NCBI GenBank assembly: GCA_963727465.1
Contig: CAVSGL010000006.1
Location: 85,233 to 149,232 of the forward strand
DNA: 64,000 nucleotides
Source of the DNA: VRUE01 sp963727465
GTDB taxonomy: Bacteria; Actinomycetota; Thermoleophilia; Solirubrobacterales; 70-9
Direction of reading: 5' to 3'
Below the pieces are notes generated by a model. It did no database searches and was not told the origin of the DNA. It worked only from the letters and a program-made list of their open reading frames with translations. Position 1 is the stretch's first letter, and every line of letters begins with the position of its first letter. Below, in pieces: positions 16,187 through 26,758 of this stretch. The position numbers were made by a program, and so were the translations under genes.

Positions 16187-17575
16187 ATGACCGATCCGCG
16201 CGACAGCCACGCCGCCGACGAGGGCGCCGCGAGCCTGTTCGGCAACAGGTTCATCACCGAGGAGATCCCCGAGGCGAGCTTCCCCGAAGGCGGGATGTCG
16301 GCCCAGGACGCGATGCGTCTGGTCGCCGAGGAGCTCGTGCTGGAGGGCGACCCGGCGCACAACCTCGCCTCCTTCGTCACCACCTGGATGGAGCCGGAGG
16401 CGCAGCGGATCATCGCCGCGAACCTGCACCGCAACTTCATCGACCACGCCGAGTACCCGCGCACGGCGGAGATCGAGAAGCGCTGCATCCGCATGCTCGC
16501 CGACCTCTTCAATGCGCCCGGGGAGACGACCGGAGCCCGCACGCAGGGATCCTCGGAGGCAATCATGCTCGGCGCCCTCTCGCTGAAGTGGAACTGGCGC
16601 AAGCGGCGCGAAGCGGAGGGCGGTGCGACCGACCGGCCCAACCTCGTCTTCGGCGGCGACGTGCACGTCGTCTGGGAGAAGTTCTGCCGCTACTTCGACG
16701 TCGAGCCGCGGATCGTCCCCCTGCGGGAGGACAAGTTCACGATCGGGCCCGAGGACGTGGAGCCCCATCTCGACGAGAACACGATCGGCGTCGCGGCGGT
16801 GCTCGGCACCACCTTCACCGGCCACATGGACGACGTCCCCGGCATCGACCGCCTGCTGGTCGGCATCAAGAACGATCGCGGGCTCGACATCCCGCTGCAC
16901 GTCGACGCCGCCAGCGGCGGCTTCGTCTGGCCCTTCCTCTACCCCGACACCGCCTGGGACTTCCGGCTCGAGCAGGTGCGCTCGATCAACGTCTCCGGCC
17001 ATAAGTTCGGCCTCGTCTACCCCGGCATCGGCTGGCTGATCTTCCGCGAAACCGGCGACCTGGCGCGGGACCTCGTCTTCGAGGAGAACTACCTGGGCAA
17101 GACCGACGACACCTTCACCCTCAACTTCTCCACCGGCGCCGCAATGGTGCTCGCCCAGTACTACAACCTGGTCCGCTACGGGCGCAGCGGCTACGGCTAC
17201 GTGATCGGGATGATGAAGCGGAACGCCCGCGCGCTCGCCGAGCAGCTCAGCGCCGGGGGCGAGTTCGAGCTGATCGGCCCCGACGAGGAGCAGCTGCCGC
17301 TGGTCGCCTTCCGCCTCGCCGAGGAGAGGCCCTACGACGAGTTCGACATCGCCTGGCAGCTCGCGGCCGAGCGCGGCTGGATGGTCCCCGCCTACACCCT
17401 GCCGCCCAACGCGCAGAAGGTGAAGCTGCTGCGCGCCCTGGTCAAGGAGACGCTCAGCCGCAGCCAGATCGACGCCCTCGCCGACGACATCCGGCAGGCC
17501 TGCGCGACGCTCGAGAAGAAGGGCCCGGCGCACGAGTCCGAGCGCCGGCGGGTGAAGACCGGAACCGGTTACTGA
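16187..17575 (+). CDS. gadB: Glutamate decarboxylase
   Basis: The 462-residue PLP enzyme matches group II glutamate decarboxylases: EEIPEASFPEGGMSAQDAMR, NLASFVTTWMEPEAQRIIA, EIEKRCIRMLADLF, and TQGSSEAIMLGALSLKWNW. HVDAASGGFVWPF precedes the SINVSGHKFGLVYPG segment, which holds the PLP-binding lysine. It converts glutamate to GABA, consuming a proton. The start at 16187 agrees with family length and with a TAGCCT -10 element 8 nt upstream. The divergent LuxR regulator probably controls it. No glutamate/GABA antiporter adjoins it, so an acid-resistance role is only suggested. Confidence 0.95.
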   Translation: MTDPRDSHAADEGAASLFGNRFITEEIPEASFPEGGMSAQDAMRLVAEELVLEGDPAHNLASFVTTWMEPEAQRIIAANLHRNFIDHAEYPRTAEIEKRCIRMLADLFNAPGETTGARTQGSSEAIMLGALSLKWNWRKRREAEGGATDRPNLVFGGDVHVVWEKFCRYFDVEPRIVPLREDKFTIGPEDVEPHLDENTIGVAAVLGTTFTGHMDDVPGIDRLLVGIKNDRGLDIPLHVDAASGGFVWPFLYPDTAWDFRLEQVRSINVSGHKFGLVYPGIGWLIFRETGDLARDLVFEENYLGKTDDTFTLNFSTGAAMVLAQYYNLVRYGRSGYGYVIGMMKRNARALAEQLSAGGEFELIGPDEEQLPLVAFRLAEERPYDEFDIAWQLAAERGWMVPAYTLPPNAQKVKLLRALVKETLSRSQIDALADDIRQACATLEKKGPAHESERRRVKTGTGY

Positions 17576-17674
17576 GCGGAGCGCCCGACGCCGGCACGGC
17601 CGCTCAACTCGCTCGTCGCGCTGGCCTTCGCCGTCGGCGGCGGCCTCTTTGCCCTCGGCGCGGCGATCGCACAG

Positions 17675-18232
17675 GTGGGCTCAGGCGACGCCGCGACCAG
17701 CGCCTCGATCTACCTCGCCGGCGGCGCCTTCTTCAGCACGGGCGGCTATGGCTCGGTGCTACAGGCGGTCAACTTCCCTCCGGGCGCGGCGGCGGAGTCC
17801 GGAGGCGGCTGGCGCTGGTGGAGGTATGAGCCGACGCGCCCGGGATGGCTGGCGGCCTTCGTCCTCTTCGTCGGCACGCTCGCCTTCGCGATCAGCCTCG
17901 TCTCGGCTTTCATCGAAGGTCTCGACGCGCAGCAGACGAACCGCCTGATCTGGGCGCCGGAGATCACGGGCTGCGTGCTCTTCCTGCTCTCGGGCCACTT
18001 CGCCTTCGCTGCGCTCCGCCTCGCCGGGCGCCGTCCGCGGCTCGACGATCTCGCCTGGTGGGTCGCCGGCGTGAACCAGCTCGGCTCGGTCCTCTTCTTC
18101 CTCGCCGGCATGGCCGCGTTCACCCGGCCGCTGACCGACAGCATCGTCAACGTCGACCTGGCCAACTGGGGCACGTTCAGCGGCGCGGTCTGCTTCGCCC
18201 TCGGCGGGGTTCTCCAGGCCTTCGAGCGCTGA
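17675..18232 (+). CDS. Multi-pass membrane protein, unknown family
   Basis: The product has about four membrane helices (GWLAAFVLFVGTLAFAISLV, ITGCVLFLLSGHFAFAALRL, WWVAGVNQLGSVLFFLAGMA, WGTFSGAVCFALGGVLQAF) plus a conserved-looking N-terminal region, ASIYLAGGAFFSTGGYGSVL. It recalls YrhK-like proteins, but this is not certain. The first ordinary start is GTG 17675. Upstream, in the same frame, lies another hydrophobic helix (LVALAFAVGGGLFALGAAIA) continuing back to the gadB stop with no ATG, GTG or TTG. The true N-terminus is therefore probably earlier, by an unusual start or a mutation. Confidence 0.6.
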   Translation: MGSGDAATSASIYLAGGAFFSTGGYGSVLQAVNFPPGAAAESGGGWRWWRYEPTRPGWLAAFVLFVGTLAFAISLVSAFIEGLDAQQTNRLIWAPEITGCVLFLLSGHFAFAALRLAGRRPRLDDLAWWVAGVNQLGSVLFFLAGMAAFTRPLTDSIVNVDLANWGTFSGAVCFALGGVLQAFER

Positions 18233-18248
18233 CCGCTCGGCAAAAGCG

Positions 18249-18298
18249 CGAAATCACCCGATCTGGACGATGCCGCCCCTCGATGCCGCTCCTAGCGT
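18249..18298 (+). promoter_or_regulatory. Shared regulatory motif and -10 element, DUF7144 copy
   Basis: CGAAATCACCCG (18249-18260) is followed by ATCTGGACGATGCCG. TAGCGT at 18293-18298 begins 44 nt from the motif start, the same spacing as at gadB. The gene starts at 18376, leaving a leader of about 70 nt with a good ribosome binding site. Confidence 0.6.
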
Positions 18299-18375
18299 GG
18301 AGGGCAATCGAGGAGGAACCCGTCGAAGCGGGTCCGAACGGGCTGCCGGGAAACGGCCGCCGCGAAAGGAGAACC

Positions 18376-18801
18376 ATGAGAGGTCTGGGCCGCGCCGTCT
18401 TCGTCGCCATCCTGCTGCTGATCGCCGGGGTGCTCAACATCATCTACGGGATCGGCGCGATCGGGGACGCCAACTTCTGGGTTGGAGAAAACCGCTTCGT
18501 GCTGGGCAGCCTGCACACCTGGGGCTGGATAACCCTGATCGTCGGCGTGATCCAGGTCTTCGCCGGCCTATCGCTCTTCGCGGGCGGCACGTTCGGCCGC
18601 GTGATCGGGATCGTCGCCGCCAGCCTCGGCGCGCTCGCCGCGCTGCTGGCGGTCGGCGGCGCGTACCCGTTCTGGGCGCTGGGCGTCTTCGCGATCTGCC
18701 TGATCTGCATCCACGGCCTGGTCGTCTACGGCGAGCCGCTCGACGAGGAGCCCCGACTCCCCGGGAGCAGCGATCCGACCGCGGGCGCGCCCCGCGGTTG
18801 A
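18376..18801 (+). CDS. DUF7144-like four-helix membrane protein
   Basis: The 141-residue protein has four hydrophobic helices: FVAILLLIAGVLNIIYGIGA, GWITLIVGVIQVFAGLSLF, VIGIVAASLGALAALLAVGG, FWALGVFAICLICIHGLVVY. The order and the LNIIYGI and HTWGW motifs resemble the small actinobacterial membrane family often annotated DUF7144. Function is unknown. The ATG follows AAAGGAGAACC. Its promoter carries the motif shared with gadB and the sulfatase, which points to a role in the same stress or envelope response. Confidence 0.7.
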   Translation: MRGLGRAVFVAILLLIAGVLNIIYGIGAIGDANFWVGENRFVLGSLHTWGWITLIVGVIQVFAGLSLFAGGTFGRVIGIVAASLGALAALLAVGGAYPFWALGVFAICLICIHGLVVYGEPLDEEPRLPGSSDPTAGAPRG

Positions 18802-18806
18802 GCTTT

Positions 18807-18841
18807 GCGGGATGCGGCGCCTCACGGGCGCTGCATCCCGC
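18807..18841 (+). terminator. Hairpin after the DUF7144-like gene
   Basis: GCGGGATGC pairs perfectly with GCATCCCGC, with a second inner stem GCGCC/GGCGC. It starts 5 bp after the stop codon. No T-run follows, as is usual for high-GC actinobacterial terminators. Confidence 0.6.
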
Positions 18842-19079
18842 AATACGACATTGCATGCCGGCGCCAGCCGGCGCCTGTGATCGCCTCGATCCCCAGCCCG
18901 TCCTCGAGCGGCCCGCTGCCCGGACCCTTCGACGTCCACGTCTTCCAGACGCAATCGCTGCATAGTGTCGAGCCCGTGGACGGAATCGGCCATCTCATCG
19001 GCACCTCCAGCCCAGCCAGGCGAGCGTCGGCCTCGCATCCGCTGGCCGCACCAAGGGCCGCCTCGACCTTCGTGTGAGG

Positions 19080-19718
19080 ATGTTCGGCCTCGACGAGAAG
19101 ATCGCCTCCCTCGCGTCCGGCAGACCGCTCGCCGCGCTCGCGATCGCGTTGCTGCTCGGACTGCGTCACCCGCTCGACCCCGATCACCTGGCAGCCGTCG
19201 GAGCGATGGCCAGGGACTCCCGGGGTAGGTCGGCCCTGGTCGGCCTCCTGTGGGGCACGGGCCACGCCAGCACCGTGCTCTGCCTCGGGGTACCGGTCAT
19301 CCTCTGGTCAGCAACGCTGCCGGCGGGCGCCCAGCAGTCGATCGAGGCGGTGATCGGGTTGGTCATCTTCGCCCTGGGCCTGCGCCTGCTCTTGCGCCAC
19401 GGCCGTCATCGGGCCCACCCCCACCCTCACCGACCGCCGCGGAGCCTGCGCGAGGCCTATGGGGTCGGCGCCCTTCACGGGGTGGGTGGCAGCGCCGGGA
19501 TCGGCCTTCTGCTCCTCGCCGCGATCCCCGATCCCGCCGTCTCGCTCGCGGGGTTGGTGGTGTTCGCGACGAGCGCCGCCCTGGCGATGGGCGCGGTCGC
19601 GGCGGGTCTGGGCCGGGGCCTCGCAGCCCTACCCACTCGCCCCTCCGCGGCATTTCTCTGCGCCTTCGGGCTCTGGTACCTGAGTGCGGCTGCCATAGGC
19701 GCGCCCTACCCGTTTTAG
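19080..19718 (+). CDS. Nickel/cobalt-transporter-like membrane protein (NicO/NiCoT type)
   Basis: The 212-residue protein has about six membrane helices. Near residue 28 it shows LGLRHPLDPDHLAAV, a variant of the His-Asp signature of Ni/Co transporters and related cation exporters, followed by LLWGTGHASTVLCL, matching the second LGH motif. A His-rich cytoplasmic loop (RHGRHRAHPHPHRPP) and GVGALHGVGGSAGIGLLLL follow. It probably moves a divalent metal, though related proteins transport other substrates. ATG 19080 or GTG 19074 may be the start. No metalloenzyme cluster adjoins it. Before it, 18842-19079 holds no recognisable gene. Confidence 0.7.
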   Translation: MFGLDEKIASLASGRPLAALAIALLLGLRHPLDPDHLAAVGAMARDSRGRSALVGLLWGTGHASTVLCLGVPVILWSATLPAGAQQSIEAVIGLVIFALGLRLLLRHGRHRAHPHPHRPPRSLREAYGVGALHGVGGSAGIGLLLLAAIPDPAVSLAGLVVFATSAALAMGAVAAGLGRGLAALPTRPSAAFLCAFGLWYLSAAAIGAPYPF

Positions 19719-19859
19719 GAGGCTGTCCCAAGGGCTGGATTTCGCGCGTTCAGATCGCAGTGCGGCGTCAAGCACCTGCCCGCACGCGCGGGCGATGCGT
19801 GGCGCCAACGCCCGCTTCGACCAACTCGCGGAAGACGACTGAAGCGCGCCGCTCACCGC

Positions 19860-20201
19860 TCAGCGGGGATACACATAGACGATCCCGGAGCTCCCGCGGG
19901 AGCAGCTCAGCCGGCGGCTGCGTCTCTGGCAGACGAAGTAGTCGACCGTGAGCACCACCCCGGACGAGCCTCCCTCGGCGGCGAAGCCGTCCACGATCCG
20001 CATGGCCTCCGAGCAGCCGACGCCGTGGACACGCAGGACCGCGTGGCCCGCCGTCCGGCAGGCACGGCCTGCGACCGGAGGGGCCGGCGGCAGGCTCGCG
20101 GGCGCCTCGGACACGGGTTCTTCGGGTTCCCCGCCGGAGCCGCACGCCGCAAGCGGGAGCGCAGCGGCCAGAGCCACGGACAGAACCACCAACGCCTTCA
20201 A
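19860..20201 (-). CDS. Small secreted lipoprotein with cysteine pattern
   Basis: The product starts (M)KALVVLSVALAAALPLAACG, a signal peptide with a lipobox, so it should be lipid-anchored outside the membrane. The Pro-rich linker is followed by GRACRTAGHAVLRVHGVGC, VDYFVCQRRSRRLSCSRGSS and VYVYPR, a four-Cys pattern common in secreted proteins of this lineage, likely forming disulfides. The TTG start at 20201 was chosen because AGGAGGTG lies just upstream; a GTG seven codons earlier would overlap that site. Function unknown. The 141 bp between it and the transporter gene show nothing clear. Confidence 0.65.
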   Translation of the reverse strand: MKALVVLSVALAAALPLAACGSGGEPEEPVSEAPASLPPAPPVAGRACRTAGHAVLRVHGVGCSEAMRIVDGFAAEGGSSGVVLTVDYFVCQRRSRRLSCSRGSSGIVYVYPR

Positions 20202-20293
20202 GTCCACCTCCTGCCGGTTCACCCCCGACCCTACCGAGAACTCCGCCGGGGCCGATGCAATAGGACGTGGGTTCGATCGTCCTGCGCTGGCAG

Positions 20294-20344
20294 GGCGCTC
20301 TCGCCGGGCGTCAACGACCCGACCACGGCGACCCAGGCGCTGGA
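20294..20344 (+). repeat. 51-bp exact repeat, copy 2 (orphan DUF2254 fragment)
   Basis: Identical to 9599-9649 inside the DUF2254 gene, including the reading ALSPGVNDPTTATQAL, but here flanked by unrelated sequence and followed by a stop. It lies 43 bp before the PAP2 gene, so it may also sit within that gene's promoter region. Confidence 0.9.
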
Positions 20345-20386
20345 GCCCGTTACGGAGATGTAGCGAAAGTGTGAAAATGCGCGGCG

Positions 20387-20998
20387 ATGGACTGGTCGCT
20401 GCTGCACGCGCTCAACGACTTCCTCTTCCGCCACGACGCGGTCGAGGACCCGATGCTCTTCTACGTCAACGCCTCCGAGGCGCTGTTCGCGGCAACGCTG
20501 GCGGTCGTCTTCCTCGCGGCGCGGGGCGAGCGTCACGCGGGCTGGCGCCGGGCGGCGGTGGCTGCCGTTCTCAGCGCCGCCCTGGCGCTCGCGCTCGGCC
20601 AGGCGATCTCCGACGTGGTCGACCGCGTGCGGCCGTTCGTGGCCGAGCCGCACCAGGTGCACCTCTTCGCCGCCCATGCGGCCGACGCCGGCTTCCCCAG
20701 CGACCACGCGACGGCCTCGTTCGCGATCGCGATCGCGATCTTCCTGCGCAAGCGCCGCTGGGGGGCCTTCGCGATCCTCGCCGCGGCGATTCTCTCGGTC
20801 GGCCGGGTGGCCGTCGGCTATCACTTCCCGAGCGACGTGCTCGCCGGCGCCGCGCTCGGCAGCGCCGCAGCTCTGCTGCTCTGGGCTCCGCCACTGCGGC
20901 GCCGCGTCGACGCCCTCGCCGATCTCAGCGGGCGTCCGTGGGACCGCCTGGTGTCCTGGGGCGCGGGGCGCCTGGGGCTCTCGGCCCCGACGCGCTGA
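20387..20998 (+). CDS. PAP2-family phosphatase
   Basis: The 203-residue membrane protein has about five helices and the three acid-phosphatase motifs of the PAP2 family: DRVRPF (motif 1), GFPSDHATASFA (motif 2 with catalytic His) and SVGRVAVGYHFPSDVLAG (motif 3 with Arg, His and Asp). Such enzymes dephosphorylate lipid phosphates or undecaprenyl pyrophosphate at the outer face of the membrane. BcrC-like lipid-carrier recycling is plausible but not proven. A strong hairpin 119 bp downstream separates it from the convergent gene. Confidence 0.9.
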   Translation: MDWSLLHALNDFLFRHDAVEDPMLFYVNASEALFAATLAVVFLAARGERHAGWRRAAVAAVLSAALALALGQAISDVVDRVRPFVAEPHQVHLFAAHAADAGFPSDHATASFAIAIAIFLRKRRWGAFAILAAAILSVGRVAVGYHFPSDVLAGAALGSAAALLLWAPPLRRRVDALADLSGRPWDRLVSWGAGRLGLSAPTR

Positions 20999-21116
20999 CC
21001 GGTCCTCGGCGCTGACCTCATCTCGGTCCAACGGCCCCAGCTCGGACGCTCGGCCAAAGGGCGAGCGCGCGGAGGCGATCCGCTTCTCCTGTAGGCCGAG
21101 TGGGTTGAGGCGGCGA

Positions 21117-21152
21117 GACGAGAGCGATCGCCGGCCTGCGATCGCTCTCGTC
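21117..21152. terminator. Bidirectional hairpin terminator between convergent genes
   Basis: GACGAGAGCGATCG is inverted perfectly as CGATCGCTCTCGTC around an 8-nt loop. It lies between the rightward PAP2 gene and the leftward secreted-protein gene and can serve both. Confidence 0.75.
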
Positions 21153-21171
21153 CTTGCCGCGGATCAGGCTG

Positions 21172-21774
21172 TCAGACGACGTCCCCGGCGTTGCCGTCGC
21201 TCGAGTTCACCCACGTGCCGTGCCGGCCACCGCGGTAGATCCATCCCCACCATTCGTATTCGAACGCGTAACCGGACTCGAAGTACTGTGCGAGCCAGTT
21301 CACTGCGCCGGGACAGTTGCCCGCGATGTCGCATTCGTAGTCGAACGCGCCAAGCTGTCCGCGAGTCGGCCAGCCTGGCTGAGCGAGCAGTTCGCCGCTG
21401 ACGATGGCGCGGTAGCCGCCCTGGAAGGTGCCGTTCTCGTCGCCGTCGAGGGGCTCGGTGTTGCCTGGCGATTGCTGACCCGCCACACCCGAGAAGCGGC
21501 CCAGGTAACCGACAACGGCGCAGTAGACGCCTTCGCCCTGGTCCCAGAGCTGAATCCGCTTGTTGTATCGCGAGTAGGCCCAGTAGTTTCCGGCCTCGCC
21601 GGAATCGACCGATCCGGTCACCTTATGGACGACGTTGACCACGGGACGCCCACTCGTGTCGCACCGACCGGCGTTGACTTCGGCGCCCCAACCGAGGGTG
21701 GGTGGCGCCGCGAGAGCCGATCCGGCGGGGAACAGAAAGGCCGCCATCATCACGCAGGCAAGAAAGAACCTCAC
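21172..21774 (-). CDS. Secreted protein of unknown function
   Basis: The 200-residue product begins with a clear signal peptide (MRFFLACVMMAAFLFPAGSA, cleavage near ALA-APP). The mature part is rich in aromatic residues and Gly (GEAGNYWAYSRYNKRIQLWD, GYLGRFSGVAGQQS, AFEYEWWGWIYRGGRHGTW) and contains four Cys (GRCD, VYCAVV, DYECDI, GNCPG), so it is probably an extracellular disulfide-stabilised domain. I do not recognise the family. The GTG start is preceded by AAGGAGG at a long spacing of about 9 nt. The upstream 302 bp (21775-22076) hold no other gene except a possible 17-codon leader ORF. Confidence 0.7.
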   Translation of the reverse strand: MRFFLACVMMAAFLFPAGSALAAPPTLGWGAEVNAGRCDTSGRPVVNVVHKVTGSVDSGEAGNYWAYSRYNKRIQLWDQGEGVYCAVVGYLGRFSGVAGQQSPGNTEPLDGDENGTFQGGYRAIVSGELLAQPGWPTRGQLGAFDYECDIAGNCPGAVNWLAQYFESGYAFEYEWWGWIYRGGRHGTWVNSSDGNAGDVV

Positions 21775-22015
21775 AGGGAATGCCTCCTTTTCACAGTTTG
21801 CATCTGGATCGCGAGGTCGGTTTCGCCGCTGGCTCCATGTCCGGCCAGGCGACCAGCTACGGCCGGACAGATCGACGCCTCCTCCGGCGGGACGCTATGG
21901 GCGGCGACTCTGAGTTGTCAAATCTCGCCAACTAAATTCTCTCGAACATCCGTTGGCCGGTACTCGCATCGGATGGAGAGCGTCACATATGCATGCGCAG
22001 TCGCAGGGCCACGCC

Positions 22016-22021
22016 TATGAT
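22016..22021 (+). promoter_or_regulatory. -10 promoter hexamer upstream of the ABC gene
   Basis: TATGAT is the best -10 match in this intergenic region. It ends 9 nt before a 17-codon ORF and 55 nt before the ABC start codon. Confidence 0.45.
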
Positions 22022-22030
22022 GGAACCGCG

Positions 22031-22076
22031 ATGAGTCGGGCGGCGGACCTGATGCGCCACCACCTCGAGGAGGAAC

Positions 22077-22084
<8 letters not shown>
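22031..22084 (+). CDS. Possible 17-residue leader peptide overlapping the ABC gene start
   Basis: ATG 22031 opens a frame coding MSRAADLMRHHLEEEHG and stopping at 22082-22084, overlapping the first 8 bases of the ABC gene. The ATG lies 9 nt after TATGAT, so it could be read from a leaderless transcript and couple translation to the downstream gene through the overlap. The peptide has no recognisable family, and chance is a fair alternative. Confidence 0.25.
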
Positions 22085-25100
<3,016 letters not shown>

Positions 25101-25115
25101 CGGCGCCGGCCCGTC

Positions 25116-25403
25116 TTACTCGTCCAGCGGGTAACCGAAGAGGACGGTGCTCCTCGCAACCGCGAGGAAGGAATGGGTCTCAGGCGCGCCGCCCTCGAGC
25201 GGGACCCGCTCCGCATCGGTGAGCGAGATGTAATCGACGTCGGCACGGTTGAGGTAATCGGAGAACCGCGCCCGGTACCCCTGCTGCGGCAGGCTGACCG
25301 TACCCCGGATGGAGTGGGTCGCGGTCTCGACACCGACCCTTTCCGTCCGGTTCGTCCCGCCGACGCCGGCCCGGTCCGGTCCGTACGCCTCGGTCGTATT
25401 CAT
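25116..25403 (-). CDS. Small conserved-looking hypothetical protein
   Basis: The 95-residue product has a polar N-terminus (MNTTEAYGPDRAGVGGTNRT) and a compact C-terminal domain: HSIRGTVSLPQQGYRARFSD, YLNRADVDYISLTDAERVPL, then HSFLAVARSTVLFGYPLDE. The pattern of short strands suggests a small beta-rich cytosolic domain. Similar proteins occur in actinobacteria, but I cannot assign a named family or function. The gene is convergent with the ABC gene, with 15 bp between the stops. Confidence 0.6.
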   Translation of the reverse strand: MNTTEAYGPDRAGVGGTNRTERVGVETATHSIRGTVSLPQQGYRARFSDYLNRADVDYISLTDAERVPLEGGAPETHSFLAVARSTVLFGYPLDE

Positions 25404-25526
25404 GTTTCGCTCGATCCCTTTTCTGAGAAGTGGCGGCGCTTAACGTCAGGTCAATGAACGGACCGAGTCACCGGCTGTCAGCCTGGCCCTTTCAAACATC
25501 CGTCCAGGCGCCCGGGTGGGTCCGGG

Positions 25527-25679
25527 TCAGCCGAGCTCGGCCAGCTTCTCGTCCAGCTGACGGCGCACGGCGTCGCAGACCGCCTCGACCTCGGCGTTGT
25601 AGCGCTCGGAGGAGAGCACGCCGAGCAGCACCTCGGCGTCGGCTTTCGAAAGGGTCAGCGCGATCGTTCCTTCGGCCAT
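25527..25679 (-). CDS. 50-residue helical protein of unknown function
   Basis: Starting at ATG 25679, the product reads MAEGTIALTLSKADAEVLLG followed by VLSSERYNAEVEAVCDAVRR and a charged end. It looks fully helical after a short strand. This start was preferred because AGGAGGACGCCCG lies immediately upstream; an upstream start would place that site inside the gene. Function unknown. Confidence 0.6.
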   Translation of the reverse strand: MAEGTIALTLSKADAEVLLGVLSSERYNAEVEAVCDAVRRQLDEKLAELG

Positions 25680-25864
25680 CGGGCGTCCTCCTGATCTCTC
25701 GATTCGACTCGACCGGACAATCGTCGCCGCGCGCCGACGATGCCGCATCCGTGCTGAACCCGGATTTTCACGCCGGTCGCCGTCGCTTGTTTCAGTGAAG
25801 GGCAGGCAAACACCCCTGGGCGGGTAATGCGGCAGCGCCTCCCGCCCACGACCGGAAAGGAATC

Positions 25865-26674
25865 GTGCGACAGATCCGCAAGAGAATCACCTACGCAAAC
25901 GTGGCCTCGACCCTCGCCCTCTTCCTGGCCCTGGGCGGCGCGACCGCGATGGCGGCCCGCAGCCTGCCGCCGAACAGCGTCGGCCCCAGGCAGCTACAGC
26001 CGAACGCCGTGCGCACCGGCTTCATCGCCAGGAACGCGGTGCGAACCGGGAAGATCGCCTTCGAAGCGGTTCGGGCCGGCAAGGTCGCCAAGAACGCGAT
26101 CGTCACCAACCGGCTGCGCGACGGCGCCGTCGCCCGCGGCAAGCTGGCCGGCGAAGCGGTCGGCACGGGCAACCTCGGCAAGCTCGCCGTGAACACGAGC
26201 AGGCTCGGCAACGAATCGGTTCAGACCGGCAAGATCGGCTCCGGCGCGATCACCACCGGCAAGCTCGCCGACGACTCGGTCACCGGCCCGAAGGTGAAGG
26301 AGTCGACGCTCGACCAGGTCCCGAGCGCGGCAGAGGCAGCCAAGGTCGGCGGCTACAGCGCCGGCTGCCCGGGCGGGATGCGGGCGATTGCGGGGCTGTG
26401 CATCGACGCGAATTCGCGCGCCGGCACCGGCTGGCTGGCCGCGGCCGAAGACTGCGCCGACGAGGGTCGGCTCCTGCCCAGCGTCGGCGAGCTGCTTGCC
26501 GCCCGCGCGAGCCTCGGCAACGTCGGCGGCGGTTCCGGCGAGTGGACGGACAGCTTCTACGTCACGTCGACCGCCGAAAAACGCGCGATCGCCGTCAACG
26601 GCGAAGGCGCTCTCGGGTATTTCCCGATCACCGAATCCCTCCCCTACCGCTGCGTGACCCAGCTCCTGCGCTAA
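25865..26674 (+). CDS. Secreted or surface protein with degenerate repeat stalk
   Basis: The 269-residue protein opens with RKRITYANVASTLALFLALG, a leader typical of Solirubrobacterales secreted proteins. Residues 35-150 form degenerate repeats of about 10 residues with the pattern N/E-A/S-V-x-T-G-K-I (NAVRTGKI, EAVRAGKV, ESVQTGKI, DSVTGPKV), likely a beta-solenoid or collagen-like stalk. The C-terminal domain (CPGGMRAIAGLCIDANSRAG to LPYRCVTQLLR) has Cys residues and resembles short lectin/fibrinogen-like modules. Function is probably adhesion or cell surface. A GTG start follows GGAAAGGAATC. A strong hairpin lies 20 bp downstream. Confidence 0.75.
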   Translation: MRQIRKRITYANVASTLALFLALGGATAMAARSLPPNSVGPRQLQPNAVRTGFIARNAVRTGKIAFEAVRAGKVAKNAIVTNRLRDGAVARGKLAGEAVGTGNLGKLAVNTSRLGNESVQTGKIGSGAITTGKLADDSVTGPKVKESTLDQVPSAAEAAKVGGYSAGCPGGMRAIAGLCIDANSRAGTGWLAAAEDCADEGRLLPSVGELLAARASLGNVGGGSGEWTDSFYVTSTAEKRAIAVNGEGALGYFPITESLPYRCVTQLLR

Positions 26675-26693
26675 CCCGCTGGGCAGCTGAGGC

Positions 26694-26739
26694 GGGGCTC
26701 CCGGATCGAGAGCGGCCGACACTGAAATCCGGGAGCCCC
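26694..26739 (+). terminator. Hairpin terminator between two rightward genes
   Basis: GGGGCTCCCGGAT is inverted perfectly as ATCCGGGAGCCCC around a 20-nt loop, 20 bp after the stop of the surface protein gene and just before the next promoter. Confidence 0.7.
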
Positions 26740-26758
26740 ATCGCTAACCTCCAGGGTC

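Noticed and set aside
19719..19859. Possible insertion-sequence end at GGAGGCTGTCCCAAG after the Ni/Co-type transporter
   Set aside because: No inverted partner or transposase fragment was found nearby.
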